Under the pieces are notes generated by a model. It was not told the origin of the DNA. It saw nothing but the letters and a program-made list of their open reading frames with translations, and ran no database searches. Positions 29,079 through 37,343 of a stretch of DNA of 64,000 nucleotides are shown here, in pieces. Made by a program: the position numbers and the translations under genes. Positions within the stretch are counted from its first letter, which is position 1, and every line of letters begins with the position of its first letter. Origin of the DNA: Vreelandella nigrificans (GTDB taxonomy: Bacteria > Pseudomonadota > Gammaproteobacteria > Pseudomonadales > Halomonadaceae); contig NZ_NWUX01000003.1 in assembly GCF_002374315.1 (NCBI RefSeq), positions 124,001 to 188,000 on the forward strand, in the 5' to 3' direction.

Positions 29079-30773
29079 TTAGTTCGCTTCAGCAAGATCT
29101 TCTATTTCCACAAGATCCTCTACTTCAACAAGATCCACTATGCGCCCTTCAACTTGGTAATCCACCTCCCCAAGCGACACCATGTAGTCACGCAGCATTT
29201 CCCAGTCGGTGTTACCGACGATAGTGTTACGGCCATCCTCATAAACAGCACCTAACACCGCGTGGCTATCACCGCCAGTCGCCGTAAAGTTGTTAGTAGC
29301 GATAGTGTACGTGCGCTCGGGATCAATGGCCTGCATGGCTTCTTTCTGAGCACCATCCTGAATGCCTTCCTGAGCTACTTTCAGGCTAACCACGCGCTCA
29401 CCCGCTGGTTTGCTGCTGTCGTATACCAGCTCAACACCTGCAGATACCTGCAGAAAACCGCCGTTCTCAGCAGGAGCGTCAGCTAGAGCAATTTCGAACG
29501 TTTCAAGCAGCTCTGCACCAGTAACCTCAAGTAGCGCGAGCCGGTTACCAAATGGCTGCACAGCGATCAGATCACCCACCGACGCATCGCCGCTCTCAAG
29601 TGCTTCACGAATGCCGCCGCTGTTTTGGATCGCCAGTACAGTTTCCGGCGCCACTTTACGTGCGGCATAAAGCTGAGCATCGGTAATTAAATTACCCAGC
29701 GCGGTTTCATCCGCGCGAACGCTGCGCTCATCACCACGGCCATGGCGTGGGTTGGGCAGTGCTGCAATCACCTTGGCCCCGACTTGGGTATCACGTAGCT
29801 CTTCAATCACAGCCGTGTAGGGTTCAAGGCGCTCCGCTGCATCAGGGTCTGCCTCACGCTCATCGGCAGCGAGCAGCTCACCACTGACATCAACCACTAA
29901 CCCATCAGCATCAAAGGTAACCTGCATCACACCGATATATTGCCCGTACTCCCCCGCCTGACCAATCACCGTCGGCGAGAGTGCTTCACCGGCACGGTTT
30001 TCAGTCAGCAAGGTCGGTGGCGATACTTTGGTGTGGCTGTGGCCACCAATAATAATATCAATGCCTTCGACGTACTCGGCCAAGAGAAGATCGTTACCCA
30101 CGCTGGGGTCGCTATCGTAGCCAAGGTGCGTCAGGGCGATGATCTTATTCACGCCCTGCTCTTCAAAGCTTGCCACCATGGCTTCAGCGGCTTGGCGATA
30201 ATCACTGATGGTGATTTGGCCAGGGCTTGAAATCGTCTCGCTATCCTGTGTACTTAACCCAAAGATGCCAATCTGCTCGCCATTATGCTCAACAATAATA
30301 CCGTCATAGAGCATTCCCGCTTGAGGGTCTGAACTGACCGGTTCACCCAGCATGTCAGCAAACTCAGGGGCTGCTGAGAAATCCAGGTTGGCGCCTAAAA
30401 TGGGAAATTCCGCACCTGCAAAAAACGCTGCGAGTGCCTGATGCCCCTCATCTGGATCACCCAAATCAAACTCATGGTTGCCCGGCACAAACGCGTCGTA
30501 GCCCATTAAGTTCATAAACTCCAGGGCATCCTGGCCCTGGAACTCAGTGAAGTAGAGCGTGCCCGAAAAAATATCGCCAGCATCCAGCAATAACCCTTCG
30601 CCATACTGCTCTCGCGCTTCATTTAGCGTGGTGACTAACTGTGGGTACTGGTCGGTCCGTCCGTGTAAGTCATTGGTGTGAAACAGCGTAAGAGTGTAGT
30701 TATCTGCAAATGCGGGGGAAACAGTGACAAATAAGGCGGTCCCTAGCGCAATACCAGAGCGGCTAAAAAGCAT
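29079..30773 (-). CDS. 5'-nucleotidase / metallophosphatase (UshA type)
   Basis: Periplasmic hydrolase of nucleotides or UDP-sugars (564 aa) freeing phosphate and nucleosides. Signal peptide 1-23 (GIALGTALFVTVSPAFA), then the calcineurin-like domain: TLFHTNDLHG, DAGDIFSG, GNHEFD, GGHSHT; then the C-terminal 5-nucleotidase domain with NSGGIRE and FTATGGDSH. Start at 30773 has aaaggag; longer openings to 30836 run through the Pho box and lack ribosome sites. The last 18 residues come from an 18-bp repeat encoding VEDLVEIEDLAE-type text. Confidence 0.9.
   Translation of the reverse strand: MLFSRSGIALGTALFVTVSPAFADNYTLTLFHTNDLHGRTDQYPQLVTTLNEAREQYGEGLLLDAGDIFSGTLYFTEFQGQDALEFMNLMGYDAFVPGNHEFDLGDPDEGHQALAAFFAGAEFPILGANLDFSAAPEFADMLGEPVSSDPQAGMLYDGIIVEHNGEQIGIFGLSTQDSETISSPGQITISDYRQAAEAMVASFEEQGVNKIIALTHLGYDSDPSVGNDLLLAEYVEGIDIIIGGHSHTKVSPPTLLTENRAGEALSPTVIGQAGEYGQYIGVMQVTFDADGLVVDVSGELLAADEREADPDAAERLEPYTAVIEELRDTQVGAKVIAALPNPRHGRGDERSVRADETALGNLITDAQLYAARKVAPETVLAIQNSGGIREALESGDASVGDLIAVQPFGNRLALLEVTGAELLETFEIALADAPAENGGFLQVSAGVELVYDSSKPAGERVVSLKVAQEGIQDGAQKEAMQAIDPERTYTIATNNFTATGGDSHAVLGAVYEDGRNTIVGNTDWEMLRDYMVSLGEVDYQVEGRIVDLVEVEDLVEIEDLAEAN
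29086..29139. repeat. 18-bp in-frame repeat at the nucleotidase C-terminus
   Basis: Three units (29086-29103, 29104-29121, 29122-29139) sharing the core aagatc, encoding an acidic Val/Glu/Asp/Leu tail. Lies 16 bp from the 14-bp repeat pair. Confidence 0.8.
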
Positions 30774-30829
30774 CTTGATGACTCCTTTCATATTGATGTC
30801 ATGGTTCATTGTTAGCGTGCCATAAAAGC

Positions 30830-30847
30830 CTGACAAAACGGTGACAA
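30830..30847 (-). promoter_or_regulatory. Pho box upstream of the 5'-nucleotidase gene
   Basis: Minus strand TTGTCAC-CGTT-TTGTCAG, two PhoB half-sites at an 11-bp step, 57 bp before the start codon. Only one pair, so weaker than the phnD array, but the gene product fits a phosphate regulon. Confidence 0.68.
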
Positions 30848-30978
30848 GAGTGGCTAACCACCCACGCTCGCCTCTCAGCGATGAGGAAATAGCGTACTTA
30901 GTTCAACTTGCTAATGGCAATGCCATTGCCAGGCAACGGCGGCGCGATAAAAAGCGCGCACGCCCAATGCGCCCACCA

Positions 30979-31644
30979 TCACCAGGGGAGTGAGTCCCCA
31001 TTGCTATGCCAAAACCCGCCACTGTTATCTAACGTAAGCGCTTCGATGCGTGCGGTAATACCTAATGCAGCCTCCTGGGGGCTGATCAATCCACCAAAAT
31101 TAACCATGCGTGTTTGCACATAGCCAGGGTGAAGTTGTGCCACAGCAATGCCTTGCGGCTTCAAATCGATTGCCAACGATTTACCAAACGCATTAAGAGC
31201 GGCTTTAGAGGCACGATAGCCATAGCGACCACCAGAGTCGTTATCCGCTATTGAGCCCATCCGACTAGTGATATTTGCGACTTTACTGCCTTTTTTAAGA
31301 TTTGGCCGTAATGCTTCGACCACTCGTAGCGGCGCATAGGCATTGACCTCCATCTGATCGCGGATACTGTCGAAATCAATACTACCCAGCGGCTCATCAC
31401 GTAGCAGCCCGGCATTATTAATTAATAGGTCAATCAATTGGCCATTCAGCGCCTCAGCTAGCCGGGCGACGTCATTAGGTTGGGTGACATCAATCCCGTC
31501 GATCACCAGATCAGCCACGCGGTCCAGCTCTGCCGACGACTGACGGCAAACGCCTAGCACGCGCCAACCAGTATCAGAGTAGCGTTCCGCCAGTGCTAAA
31601 CCGACACCCCGGTTAGCTCCCGTAATGACAACAGTCGCTTTCAT
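30979..31644 (-). CDS. Short-chain dehydrogenase (C-factor-like SDR)
   Basis: Classical SDR of 221 aa from the ATG at 31644 (aggga ribosome site): TGANRGVG for NAD(P), NNAG, active-site S in NITSRMGS and YGYRASKAA (Tyr-x3-Lys). The C-terminal GGLISPQEAALGI segment resembles CsgA/C-factor relatives. Substrate unknown; no operon partner. Confidence 0.85.
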   Translation of the reverse strand: MKATVVITGANRGVGLALAERYSDTGWRVLGVCRQSSAELDRVADLVIDGIDVTQPNDVARLAEALNGQLIDLLINNAGLLRDEPLGSIDFDSIRDQMEVNAYAPLRVVEALRPNLKKGSKVANITSRMGSIADNDSGGRYGYRASKAALNAFGKSLAIDLKPQGIAVAQLHPGYVQTRMVNFGGLISPQEAALGITARIEALTLDNSGGFWHSNGDSLPW

Positions 31645-31738
31645 TTTGGATCCCTGCTTCTTTGCATAATGATAATGACAAGAATAGAACATCTATACAC
31701 TTGCCAGTTGTATGCCGCCATCTGTAGGCATTTTTTTA

Positions 31739-31812
31739 TAAGTACTTTTCTTTAAGTACTTTTCTACAAGTACTTTTCTACCAGTGCTTCCTTTTCTATA
31801 GGCACTTTTCTA
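31739..31812. repeat. 14-bp tandem repeat upstream of the glycosyltransferase
   Basis: Units taagtacttttctt, taagtacttttcta, caagtacttttcta, one diverged 18-bp unit and taggcacttttcta. Lies in the 309-bp gap between the SDR and the glycosyltransferase, which otherwise holds the Pho-like site. Confidence 0.85.
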
Positions 31813-31865
31813 AATCCTGTTATGCGCATCCAGGGGCAGCCAATGCTGTGCAGAAGAATGCCAGG

Positions 31866-31928
31866 GTGTCATCACTTGTTCACCGATCTGACTCCTGAGT
31901 GTCATTCAGCCTGTTCACACTACATTCA
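31866..31928 (+). promoter_or_regulatory. Pho-box-like array upstream of the glycosyltransferase-PAP2 pair
   Basis: GTGTCAT (31866), TGTTCAC (31877), CTGACTC (31888), GTGTCAT (31899) at 11-bp steps, then CTGTTCA (31911) and ACATTCA (31922), again 11 bp apart. Two units are one mismatch from consensus, the rest degenerate. Ends 25 bp before the start codon. Confidence 0.5.
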
Positions 31929-31953
31929 AACGTGATAAAGGGATGAATCGCTC

Positions 31954-33117
31954 ATGCGGCTCTGTATCGTTAGTGAAACATGGTCACCTGATATTAACGG
32001 TGTTGCTCACACTCTGAGCAGACTATGTCGCGAACTGTACCAACAGGGCGTTACAGTGGATGTAATACGCCCTCAGCCCAGGGTAGCCGGTGAAGCACAA
32101 CATGTGGCTAACGAGCTACAGGTGCAGCGGCTGCCACTACCCGGCTATACCGAAGTGCAGGTGGGGCTAGCCTCCTCCGTTAAAATAAGCCGTTTTTGGC
32201 GCAAATACCGCCCTGACACTGTTTATCTTGCCACCCAAGGTCCACTGGGCTGGGCTGCCCGCAAAGCTGCGCGGCGGCTGAATATCCCTTTGGTTGCGGG
32301 CTGGCACACTAACTTTGACCATTACTGCCACGATTATGGTGTGCCTTGGCTATCAGCGCTTACCTACCGTTATTTGCGCCGCTTCCATAACGGCTGCGCG
32401 TTAACACTAGTGCCCACTCACCAGCAGGCAAAAACACTCCAGCAGCAGGGGATTAAGGGAGTACATGTGCTGTCGCGTGGCATTGATGGTAAGCGCTTTT
32501 CACCTACCCACCGTGATGCCGAGCTACGCCGCCAATGGGGAGTATCAGACCACCAGCCCGTAGCCCTTTATGTCGGGCGTTTAGCGCCTGAGAAAAATCT
32601 AGCGCTACTACAAGAAACCCTGCAAGCCATGCGCAACGCTTGTCCTGATATGGCCCAGATAATTGTCGGTGATGGCCCAGGCCGCACTCAGTTACAAAAA
32701 GCACTACCCGATGCCCATTTCACTGGTTTTGTAGATAAACAAACCTTGGCACGCCACTACGCAAGCGCTGATATTTTTGTGTTTCCTTCCCTTTCCGAAA
32801 CCTGGGGCAATGTGATTAGTGAAGCCATGGCAAGCGGGCTTGCGGTAGTTGCCTACCATCATGCCGCCAGTGCTGAGCTGATCCAAAGCGGACACAACGG
32901 CATTACCGTTGCACCAGGAGACTCCACCGCCTTTTCACAAGCGGCTGTAGAGCTATGCCAACACCCGGCGGACTACGCTCGCCTCGGCCGAGTTGCCCGA
33001 CTAAAGGTATTGGAACAGAGCTGGTCAGGCATCGCTGAGCAGTTCGCACGTTATCTTTCTCAAGCCCAGGAGAGCCACAATGCGCCCACGCCCACTTGCC
33101 GTATTCGATCGTCTTGA
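31954..33117 (+). CDS. Glycosyltransferase family 4 (possible lipid glycosyltransferase)
   Basis: 387-aa GT-B fold enzyme. N-terminal half: ETWSPDINGVAHTL (acceptor side) and GWHTNFDHY; C-terminal half: VGRLAPEKN and the nucleotide-sugar site FPSLSETWGNVISEAMASGL (Glu-x7-Glu). The pattern is that of the branch with mannosyl- and diacylglycerol/sulfolipid glycosyltransferases (MgtA, SqdX, Agt-like). No signal peptide, so cytoplasmic face of the membrane. The next gene, a PAP2 phosphatase, overlaps it by 38 bp. A role in making glycolipids under phosphate limitation is inferred from the partner and the upstream Pho-like site. Confidence 0.85.
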   Translation: MRLCIVSETWSPDINGVAHTLSRLCRELYQQGVTVDVIRPQPRVAGEAQHVANELQVQRLPLPGYTEVQVGLASSVKISRFWRKYRPDTVYLATQGPLGWAARKAARRLNIPLVAGWHTNFDHYCHDYGVPWLSALTYRYLRRFHNGCALTLVPTHQQAKTLQQQGIKGVHVLSRGIDGKRFSPTHRDAELRRQWGVSDHQPVALYVGRLAPEKNLALLQETLQAMRNACPDMAQIIVGDGPGRTQLQKALPDAHFTGFVDKQTLARHYASADIFVFPSLSETWGNVISEAMASGLAVVAYHHAASAELIQSGHNGITVAPGDSTAFSQAAVELCQHPADYARLGRVARLKVLEQSWSGIAEQFARYLSQAQESHNAPTPTCRIRSS

Positions 33118-33619
33118 CCTATGGGAGTGGCGTTTTTGCCAACGCGTCACGCTACTTAGCCTCTATCGCCCCTGGCGGCTTACCCTGCAAACAGCCAGCA
33201 GGCTAGGTGACTGGCCAGTATGGGTTGCGCTGATTGCCGCACAACCCTGGCTACAACCTCAGCATGAGTGGCGCCTAGCACAATACGCCGCGACGGCACT
33301 GGTGGCGATTATCGTTTACCGGTTTGTCAAAACACGTCTTTGCCGTGAAAGGCCTTTTATTACTTACCGCAATGGCGTGCATTGCGGTGAGCCAGCACGT
33401 GATCGCTACAGCTTCCCTAGCGGCCATACCATGCACGCCGTCATGTTTTGCGTTTTTGTAGCAGCGCATACTCCATGGTTACTCCCTATTGTCCTGCCAC
33501 TTTCGCTGCTGATCGCGGTGTCGCGGGTAGGGCTTGGGCTGCACTACACCAGCGACGTATTGGCAGGAGGGGCCATGGGCTACATTTTCGGGCTAATCGG
33601 CCTTTATATGATGGGTTAA
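33080..33619 (+). CDS. PAP2-family membrane phosphatase
   Basis: 179-aa membrane protein with about five helices and the three acid-phosphatase motifs: KTRLCRERP, PSGH and SRVGLGLHYTSDVLAG. Removes phosphate from lipid substrates such as phosphatidate, phosphatidylglycerophosphate or undecaprenyl diphosphate. The start inside the end of the glycosyltransferase gene (38-bp overlap) is supported by the caggag ribosome site and implies tight coupling. Confidence 0.88.
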   Translation: MRPRPLAVFDRLDLWEWRFCQRVTLLSLYRPWRLTLQTASRLGDWPVWVALIAAQPWLQPQHEWRLAQYAATALVAIIVYRFVKTRLCRERPFITYRNGVHCGEPARDRYSFPSGHTMHAVMFCVFVAAHTPWLLPIVLPLSLLIAVSRVGLGLHYTSDVLAGGAMGYIFGLIGLYMMG

Positions 33620-33719
33620 CGCTCGCCCATTAGCGCTTGCCCCCTACTATTCTGGCACTTGCGGGGCAGCGCAATCCTGTATGCCCCATTACGTGTGCAC
33701 CACTCCTGGCGATAACGTT

Positions 33720-33791
33720 GTTCATGACTGTATTGCAGTTCATGACTATATCGCTGTTCATGACTATATCGCTGTTCATGACTATATTGCT
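33720..33791. repeat. 18-bp tandem repeat, four units, upstream of gltS
   Basis: gttcatgactgtattgca, then two identical gttcatgactatatcgct, then gttcatgactatattgct. The array ends 67 bp before the gltS start, so it lies in or next to its promoter region. Confidence 0.93.
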
Positions 33792-33858
33792 GATATGGCC
33801 GAAGTAACGATACCGCCGGGCCCTGCTCGGCCTTTGTTATTCATCAAGGAGTGATGGG

Positions 33859-35310
33859 ATGACCATGTCAGTAGGTGAGCTATTTATTGCGCTAGTGATT
33901 ATTGCGCTAGTTCTGCTGTTAAGTAACGCGTTACGCCTATGGCTACCCTGGCTACGACGACTTTTCTTGCCTAGCTCCGTAATAGGTGGGCTACTTCTAC
34001 TGTTGCTTGGCCCTGATGTAATCGGCCGGTTTATGCCGCCGATTTTTGCCGAGAGCCCTGGGCTTTTTCCTGCCTATGTTCAGGAAAGCTGGGCAGCCCT
34101 GCCGGGCCTGTTGATTAACGTCGTATTTGCCGCACTTTTTATTGGCACCGCTATTCCCGGATTACGCACAATTTGGCTGCGCGCAGGGCCGCAGGTAGTG
34201 GTCGGGCAAACCATGGCTTGGGGCCAATATGTTGTCGGGCTTACCCTCGCACTCTTAGTTCTGGTACCCATTTTTAACATGAACCCAATGGTGGGTGCGC
34301 TCATAGAAATTGGTTTTGAGGGCGGCCATGGAACCGCTGCAGGCATGGCAGATACCTTCGCAGACTTAGGCTTTGAGGAAGGGGCAGACTTGGCACTAGG
34401 GCTTGCCACCGTAGGTATTGTTTCTGGTGTGTTAATCGGCACCGTAATGATCAATATTGCCGCTCGTAAAGGAGTAGTAAAGCTAGATGGCGAGCAAGAG
34501 GACCCAGATGAGCTGATGCGCAACGATGAGCGCCCATCTACCGAAGAGTTCAGCGAGTTTAAGAAGGACCTGATGCAAGAAGCGGGCACAACCGACCCTC
34601 TTAGCCTCCACATTGGCCTTGTGGGCATAGCCATTGTCATCGGTTGGCTGCTGCTATCCGCCTTACAGTGGATAGAGCAGGTGACCTGGGCGCGCAACGA
34701 CGGGCTTGAAATATTAGCGCACGTCCCGCTCTTCCCAGTGGCCATGATTGGGGGCGTTATTGTCCAACTGTGCGTTATGCGCTTTGGCCTTGAACGCCAT
34801 GTATCCACCCGAACGATGTCGCGAATTGCAGGCACCGCACTCGATTTTACTATCGTTGCCGCCCTGGCCACTCTTTCGCTCACCACACTAGGCGACTACT
34901 TCGTGCCTTTCTTACTACTTGCCCTGGCAGGCATTGGTTGGTCGCTCTTCGTATTGATCGTCATTGCTCCCAGGGTGATACCGGAAAACTGGTTTGAACG
35001 CGGTATTGGCGATTTTGGCCAATCGATGGGGGTAACCGTGACGGGGCTGCTGCTGATGAAGATGGCTGACCCTAAAAATAAATCAGGTGCATTAGAAAGC
35101 TTTGGCTATAAGCAGTTGATGTTCGAACCGGTCGTCGGTGGTGGCCTATTTACAGCTGCTGCACTGCCGCTGATCGCCCAATTCGGAGCGCTGTCAGTAC
35201 TCATCTTTACCGGCATTTTAACCATCTGCTGGCTTACCTTTGGGCTTCTCTATTTTGGCCGTATGGTGCCTGAACGTGGAAAAGGAAGGTGGCATAAAGC
35301 AGGTAAGTGA
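33859..35310 (+). CDS. gltS: Sodium/glutamate symporter, GltS (ESS) family
   Basis: Inner-membrane carrier of 483 aa with about 11-12 helices; couples glutamate uptake to sodium. The family re-entrant motif EGGHGTAAGM is at about 153-163, with its symmetric counterpart near FGQSMGVTVTGLLLMKM in the second half. An acidic cytoplasmic loop (about 215-240, EQEDPDELMRNDERPSTEEF) lies between the halves, larger than in E. coli GltS. Ribosome site aaggag. Monocistronic with a terminator. Confidence 0.88.
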   Translation: MTMSVGELFIALVIIALVLLLSNALRLWLPWLRRLFLPSSVIGGLLLLLLGPDVIGRFMPPIFAESPGLFPAYVQESWAALPGLLINVVFAALFIGTAIPGLRTIWLRAGPQVVVGQTMAWGQYVVGLTLALLVLVPIFNMNPMVGALIEIGFEGGHGTAAGMADTFADLGFEEGADLALGLATVGIVSGVLIGTVMINIAARKGVVKLDGEQEDPDELMRNDERPSTEEFSEFKKDLMQEAGTTDPLSLHIGLVGIAIVIGWLLLSALQWIEQVTWARNDGLEILAHVPLFPVAMIGGVIVQLCVMRFGLERHVSTRTMSRIAGTALDFTIVAALATLSLTTLGDYFVPFLLLALAGIGWSLFVLIVIAPRVIPENWFERGIGDFGQSMGVTVTGLLLMKMADPKNKSGALESFGYKQLMFEPVVGGGLFTAAALPLIAQFGALSVLIFTGILTICWLTFGLLYFGRMVPERGKGRWHKAGK

Positions 35311-35327
35311 TCTCACTTTTTAAACAT

Positions 35328-35353
35328 TAACGCCCGCAGTTGCGGGCGTTAAT
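35328..35353. terminator. Bidirectional terminator after gltS
   Basis: 12-bp stem ttaacgcccgca / tgcgggcgttaa with a 2-bp turn, followed by ttt; lies between gltS and the convergent small membrane gene. Confidence 0.85.
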
Positions 35354-35370
35354 TTAGCGATGTTCAGTAC

Positions 35371-35502
35371 TCACATATCAGGAGGCATATCGTCCATATC
35401 TTCTGCAGTCGCCAGAAACGATGTTTTAAACATCATGTACAACCCAAGCCCTGAGAACACTAGAAACAGCACGAACATGCATAACATCAGTACCATTGCC
35501 AT
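35371..35502 (-). CDS. Small single-pass membrane protein (43 aa)
   Basis: From the ATG at 35502 (aggga ribosome site): MAMVLMLCMFVLFLVFSGLG, one long hydrophobic helix, then an acidic tail AEDMDDMPPDM. A longer opening to 35643 exists but its first 47 codons look non-coding. No known family; convergent with gltS. Confidence 0.5.
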   Translation of the reverse strand: MAMVLMLCMFVLFLVFSGLGLYMMFKTSFLATAEDMDDMPPDM

Positions 35503-35664
35503 AACACTTGTCCCTGAAGATGCGCGGCCGCTGCGTTGACGTTTTCTAACCGCTAAAAATTGCTTCACAGGGAAGCATAGACCAAAAGTATCTCCTTTAT
35601 CTGTACAAAAGTTATGCAAAATGGTTTTAAATTCTAAAAACACAGGGACATCAAAAGGTTATCT

Positions 35665-35919
35665 GTGAACAAAATGCACAAAAAAACCACCTTGTGTGAA
35701 CAAGATGGTTATTTTGCATCGCTGCCGTTCCGTGGCCTTGATGACCAGCGCTTTCGTGCGCTGATAGGGACGGGCAAGCTGAGTGTCCTTTTACTTCCTT
35801 TTCAACAACTAGGCTCCATGCCTTCCTGTCTTATCTGTCAACTTGCCCGAACTTTTACTGTGCTCGCCATTTCTGTACTCGCTGCCCTCTGGTCTATTTA
35901 CCTCATTTTTAACTTCTGA
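35665..35919 (+). CDS. Possible 84-aa protein with C-terminal membrane helix
   Basis: GTG start with an aaaagg ribosome-like site; soluble N-terminal half containing DGYFASLPFRGLDDQRF and a C-terminal hydrophobic stretch TVLAISVLAALWSIYLIFNF. Divergent from the 43-aa membrane gene. No family recognised; coding status is uncertain. Confidence 0.35.
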   Translation: MNKMHKKTTLCEQDGYFASLPFRGLDDQRFRALIGTGKLSVLLLPFQQLGSMPSCLICQLARTFTVLAISVLAALWSIYLIFNF

Positions 35920-36344
35920 CTTTTTTCTAACTCTCTCTTCTGACCTCTTCTAGCTTTCTTTACTGACTCTCTTTACTGATACTGAACTGGCATGCGTTGT
36001 GAATTTTAGAGCTTTTAAAACAGAACTTTACCGAGGGCTTTTAAAATGATCACCTATTTTTAGGTTACTTACCTAGCTACCTGCACACACTAAGCCAACA
36101 CTCCCCTAAAAAAATAAAAAACCAATAAAAACATATTCTTAATATAAAATACATTGACACACAATTATCTCATAGGTATTTAAACGAGAGATTCTTATGT
36201 ATAAAACTGACACATGGGACAAAATAGCTTGTCAAAAGCCCACCTTGCACATTAAACCAGTGGCGTAGTTCGCCAACTGAGCTTATGTTGATTAATGAAC
36301 CTCTTCGCCCACGTTGGGCTTACGACTTCGGAAGGAATCCCTCA
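35920..36344. other. AT-rich intergenic region with a predicted promoter
   Basis: 425 bp without a convincing gene, clearly AT-richer than the surroundings between 36000 and 36200. It opens with a pyrimidine-rich stretch of short repeats (cttctgac, ctttactgac). A sigma-70 promoter is visible: TTGACA (36154-36159), 17-bp spacer, TATTTA (36177-36182), pointing to the entericidin gene. A 23-codon reading frame at 36197-36268 has no good ribosome site. Confidence 0.6.
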
Positions 36345-36479
36345 ATGAAACGCACACTGCTGCTCTGCGTCTTGTTAATGGCAACGTTAATAGCCATTAG
36401 TGGCTGCAATACCGTTCGAGGGATGGGACAAGATATTGAAAAAGGCGGCGAGGCTATCCAGCGCACAGCGGATAGTTAA
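36345..36479 (+). CDS. Entericidin A/B family lipoprotein
   Basis: 44-aa precursor: signal helix LLLCVLLMATLIA, lipobox ISGC, then NTVRGMGQDIEKGGEAIQRT, the entericidin core. Such small lipoproteins are anchored in the outer membrane and induced in stationary phase or osmotic stress; in E. coli EcnB is the toxin-like partner of EcnA, but only one copy is here. Start has ggaagga. Confidence 0.92.
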   Translation: MKRTLLLCVLLMATLIAISGCNTVRGMGQDIEKGGEAIQRTADS

Positions 36480-36485
36480 ACCACC

Positions 36486-37013
36486 ATGATGACTGTTTAT
36501 CTTTCCCATGGCTTGGAGAGTGGCCCCGGCGCACTAAAGATCCAAGCGCTTAACGGCATCGCTGAACAGTTGGATAACTGTGAGCCGGTCGTTATGGACT
36601 ACCGGGGCATGGCCAAACCTCAACAGCGTTTGCACCACCTTTTGGCTACCATAGCTTCCCGACATGATAGCTTGGCTAACTGTGTACTGGCAGGTTCAAG
36701 CCTTGGCGGCTGGCTAAGCGCTGCGGTCAGCGCCCAGCAACCTGTATTGGGCTGTTTTTTACTAGCACCAGCGCTGGGCCTGCCCGACTACCCAGAAACA
36801 TCGCTCACTATTCAAGCCGCAGAAACGCACATCATTCATGGATGGCGGGACGACGTTGTGGCACCCGGTCCAGTTATCGAGCACGCCCGTTTGCAGCGGC
36901 TATCGCTGCGCATGGTCGACGATGACCACCGTTTGCATGACAGTCTCGATACTATTCTGAGCGATTTCGAGCGTTTTTTGGTTCAGTGCGCTGCGCTAAA
37001 CCGTCCCTGCTGA
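36486..37013 (+). CDS. YqiA/YcfP-type alpha/beta hydrolase
   Basis: 175-aa small alpha/beta-hydrolase. Nucleophile elbow GSSLGG (Ser about 72), HGLESGPGALK near the start, HGWRDDVV (acid) and DDDHRL (catalytic His) near the end. Family members are esterases of unknown natural substrate. Begins 6 bp after the entericidin stop; may be co-transcribed with it. ATGs at 36486 and 36489 are equally possible. Confidence 0.85.
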   Translation: MMTVYLSHGLESGPGALKIQALNGIAEQLDNCEPVVMDYRGMAKPQQRLHHLLATIASRHDSLANCVLAGSSLGGWLSAAVSAQQPVLGCFLLAPALGLPDYPETSLTIQAAETHIIHGWRDDVVAPGPVIEHARLQRLSLRMVDDDHRLHDSLDTILSDFERFLVQCAALNRPC

Positions 37014-37102
37014 CACACCTTTATTTACGAATCTCAATAAATATTCGACAAGCACTCTACAAGCATATACAAATAATATACATCCATTAGGAGAGTGCTC
37101 AC

Positions 37103-37276
37103 ATGTTCGGACTATTTAAGCGCGACCCAAAGAAGAAGCTTCAGCAGGCGTATGAGCGTAAATTACAAGCGGCCATGGAGGCATCTCGCAACGGCGATAT
37201 GCGAGCCAATGCCACTTTAACGGAAGAAGCCGAAGCAATACTGTCTGAAATAAATCGTTTAACAACTGCCAAGTAA
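37103..37276 (+). CDS. DUF6435 family small protein (57 aa)
   Basis: Starts MFGLFKRDPKKKLQQAYERK and ends EILSEINRLTTAK-like text: a short basic head followed by a charged helical hairpin. This matches the DUF6435 pattern. Strong ribosome site (taggagag). No function known. Too small for many gene finders; 10 bp upstream of the ChaN start. Confidence 0.85.
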   Translation: MFGLFKRDPKKKLQQAYERKLQAAMEASRNGDMRANATLTEEAEAILSEINRLTTAK

Positions 37277-37282
37277 TAGGAT

Positions 37283-37343
37283 TTCAATGCCACAGGGTCG
37301 CAATATACGGCGTTTCAATACACAGGGCTTCAATGCACAGGGT
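37283..37343 (+). repeat. 15-bp repeat across the chaN start codon
   Basis: ttcaatgccacaggg (37283), ttcaatacacagggc (37314) and ttcaatgcacagggt (37329). The first copy supplies the ATG; the other two are translated as FNTQG and FNAQG. Confidence 0.8.

Noticed and set aside
33720..33791. CRISPR array
   Set aside because: Units are directly adjacent without spacers, and no cas gene is present. The same holds for every other repeat array in the window.
34080..34886. 268-codon open frame opposite gltS
   Set aside because: Antisense to a clear transporter gene; Ser/Thr/Pro-rich translation typical of an antisense shadow.
36197..36268. 23-aa reading frame (MYKTDTWDKI...) before entericidin
   Set aside because: Weak ribosome site, no known family and no coupling to a neighbour; probably leader RNA.
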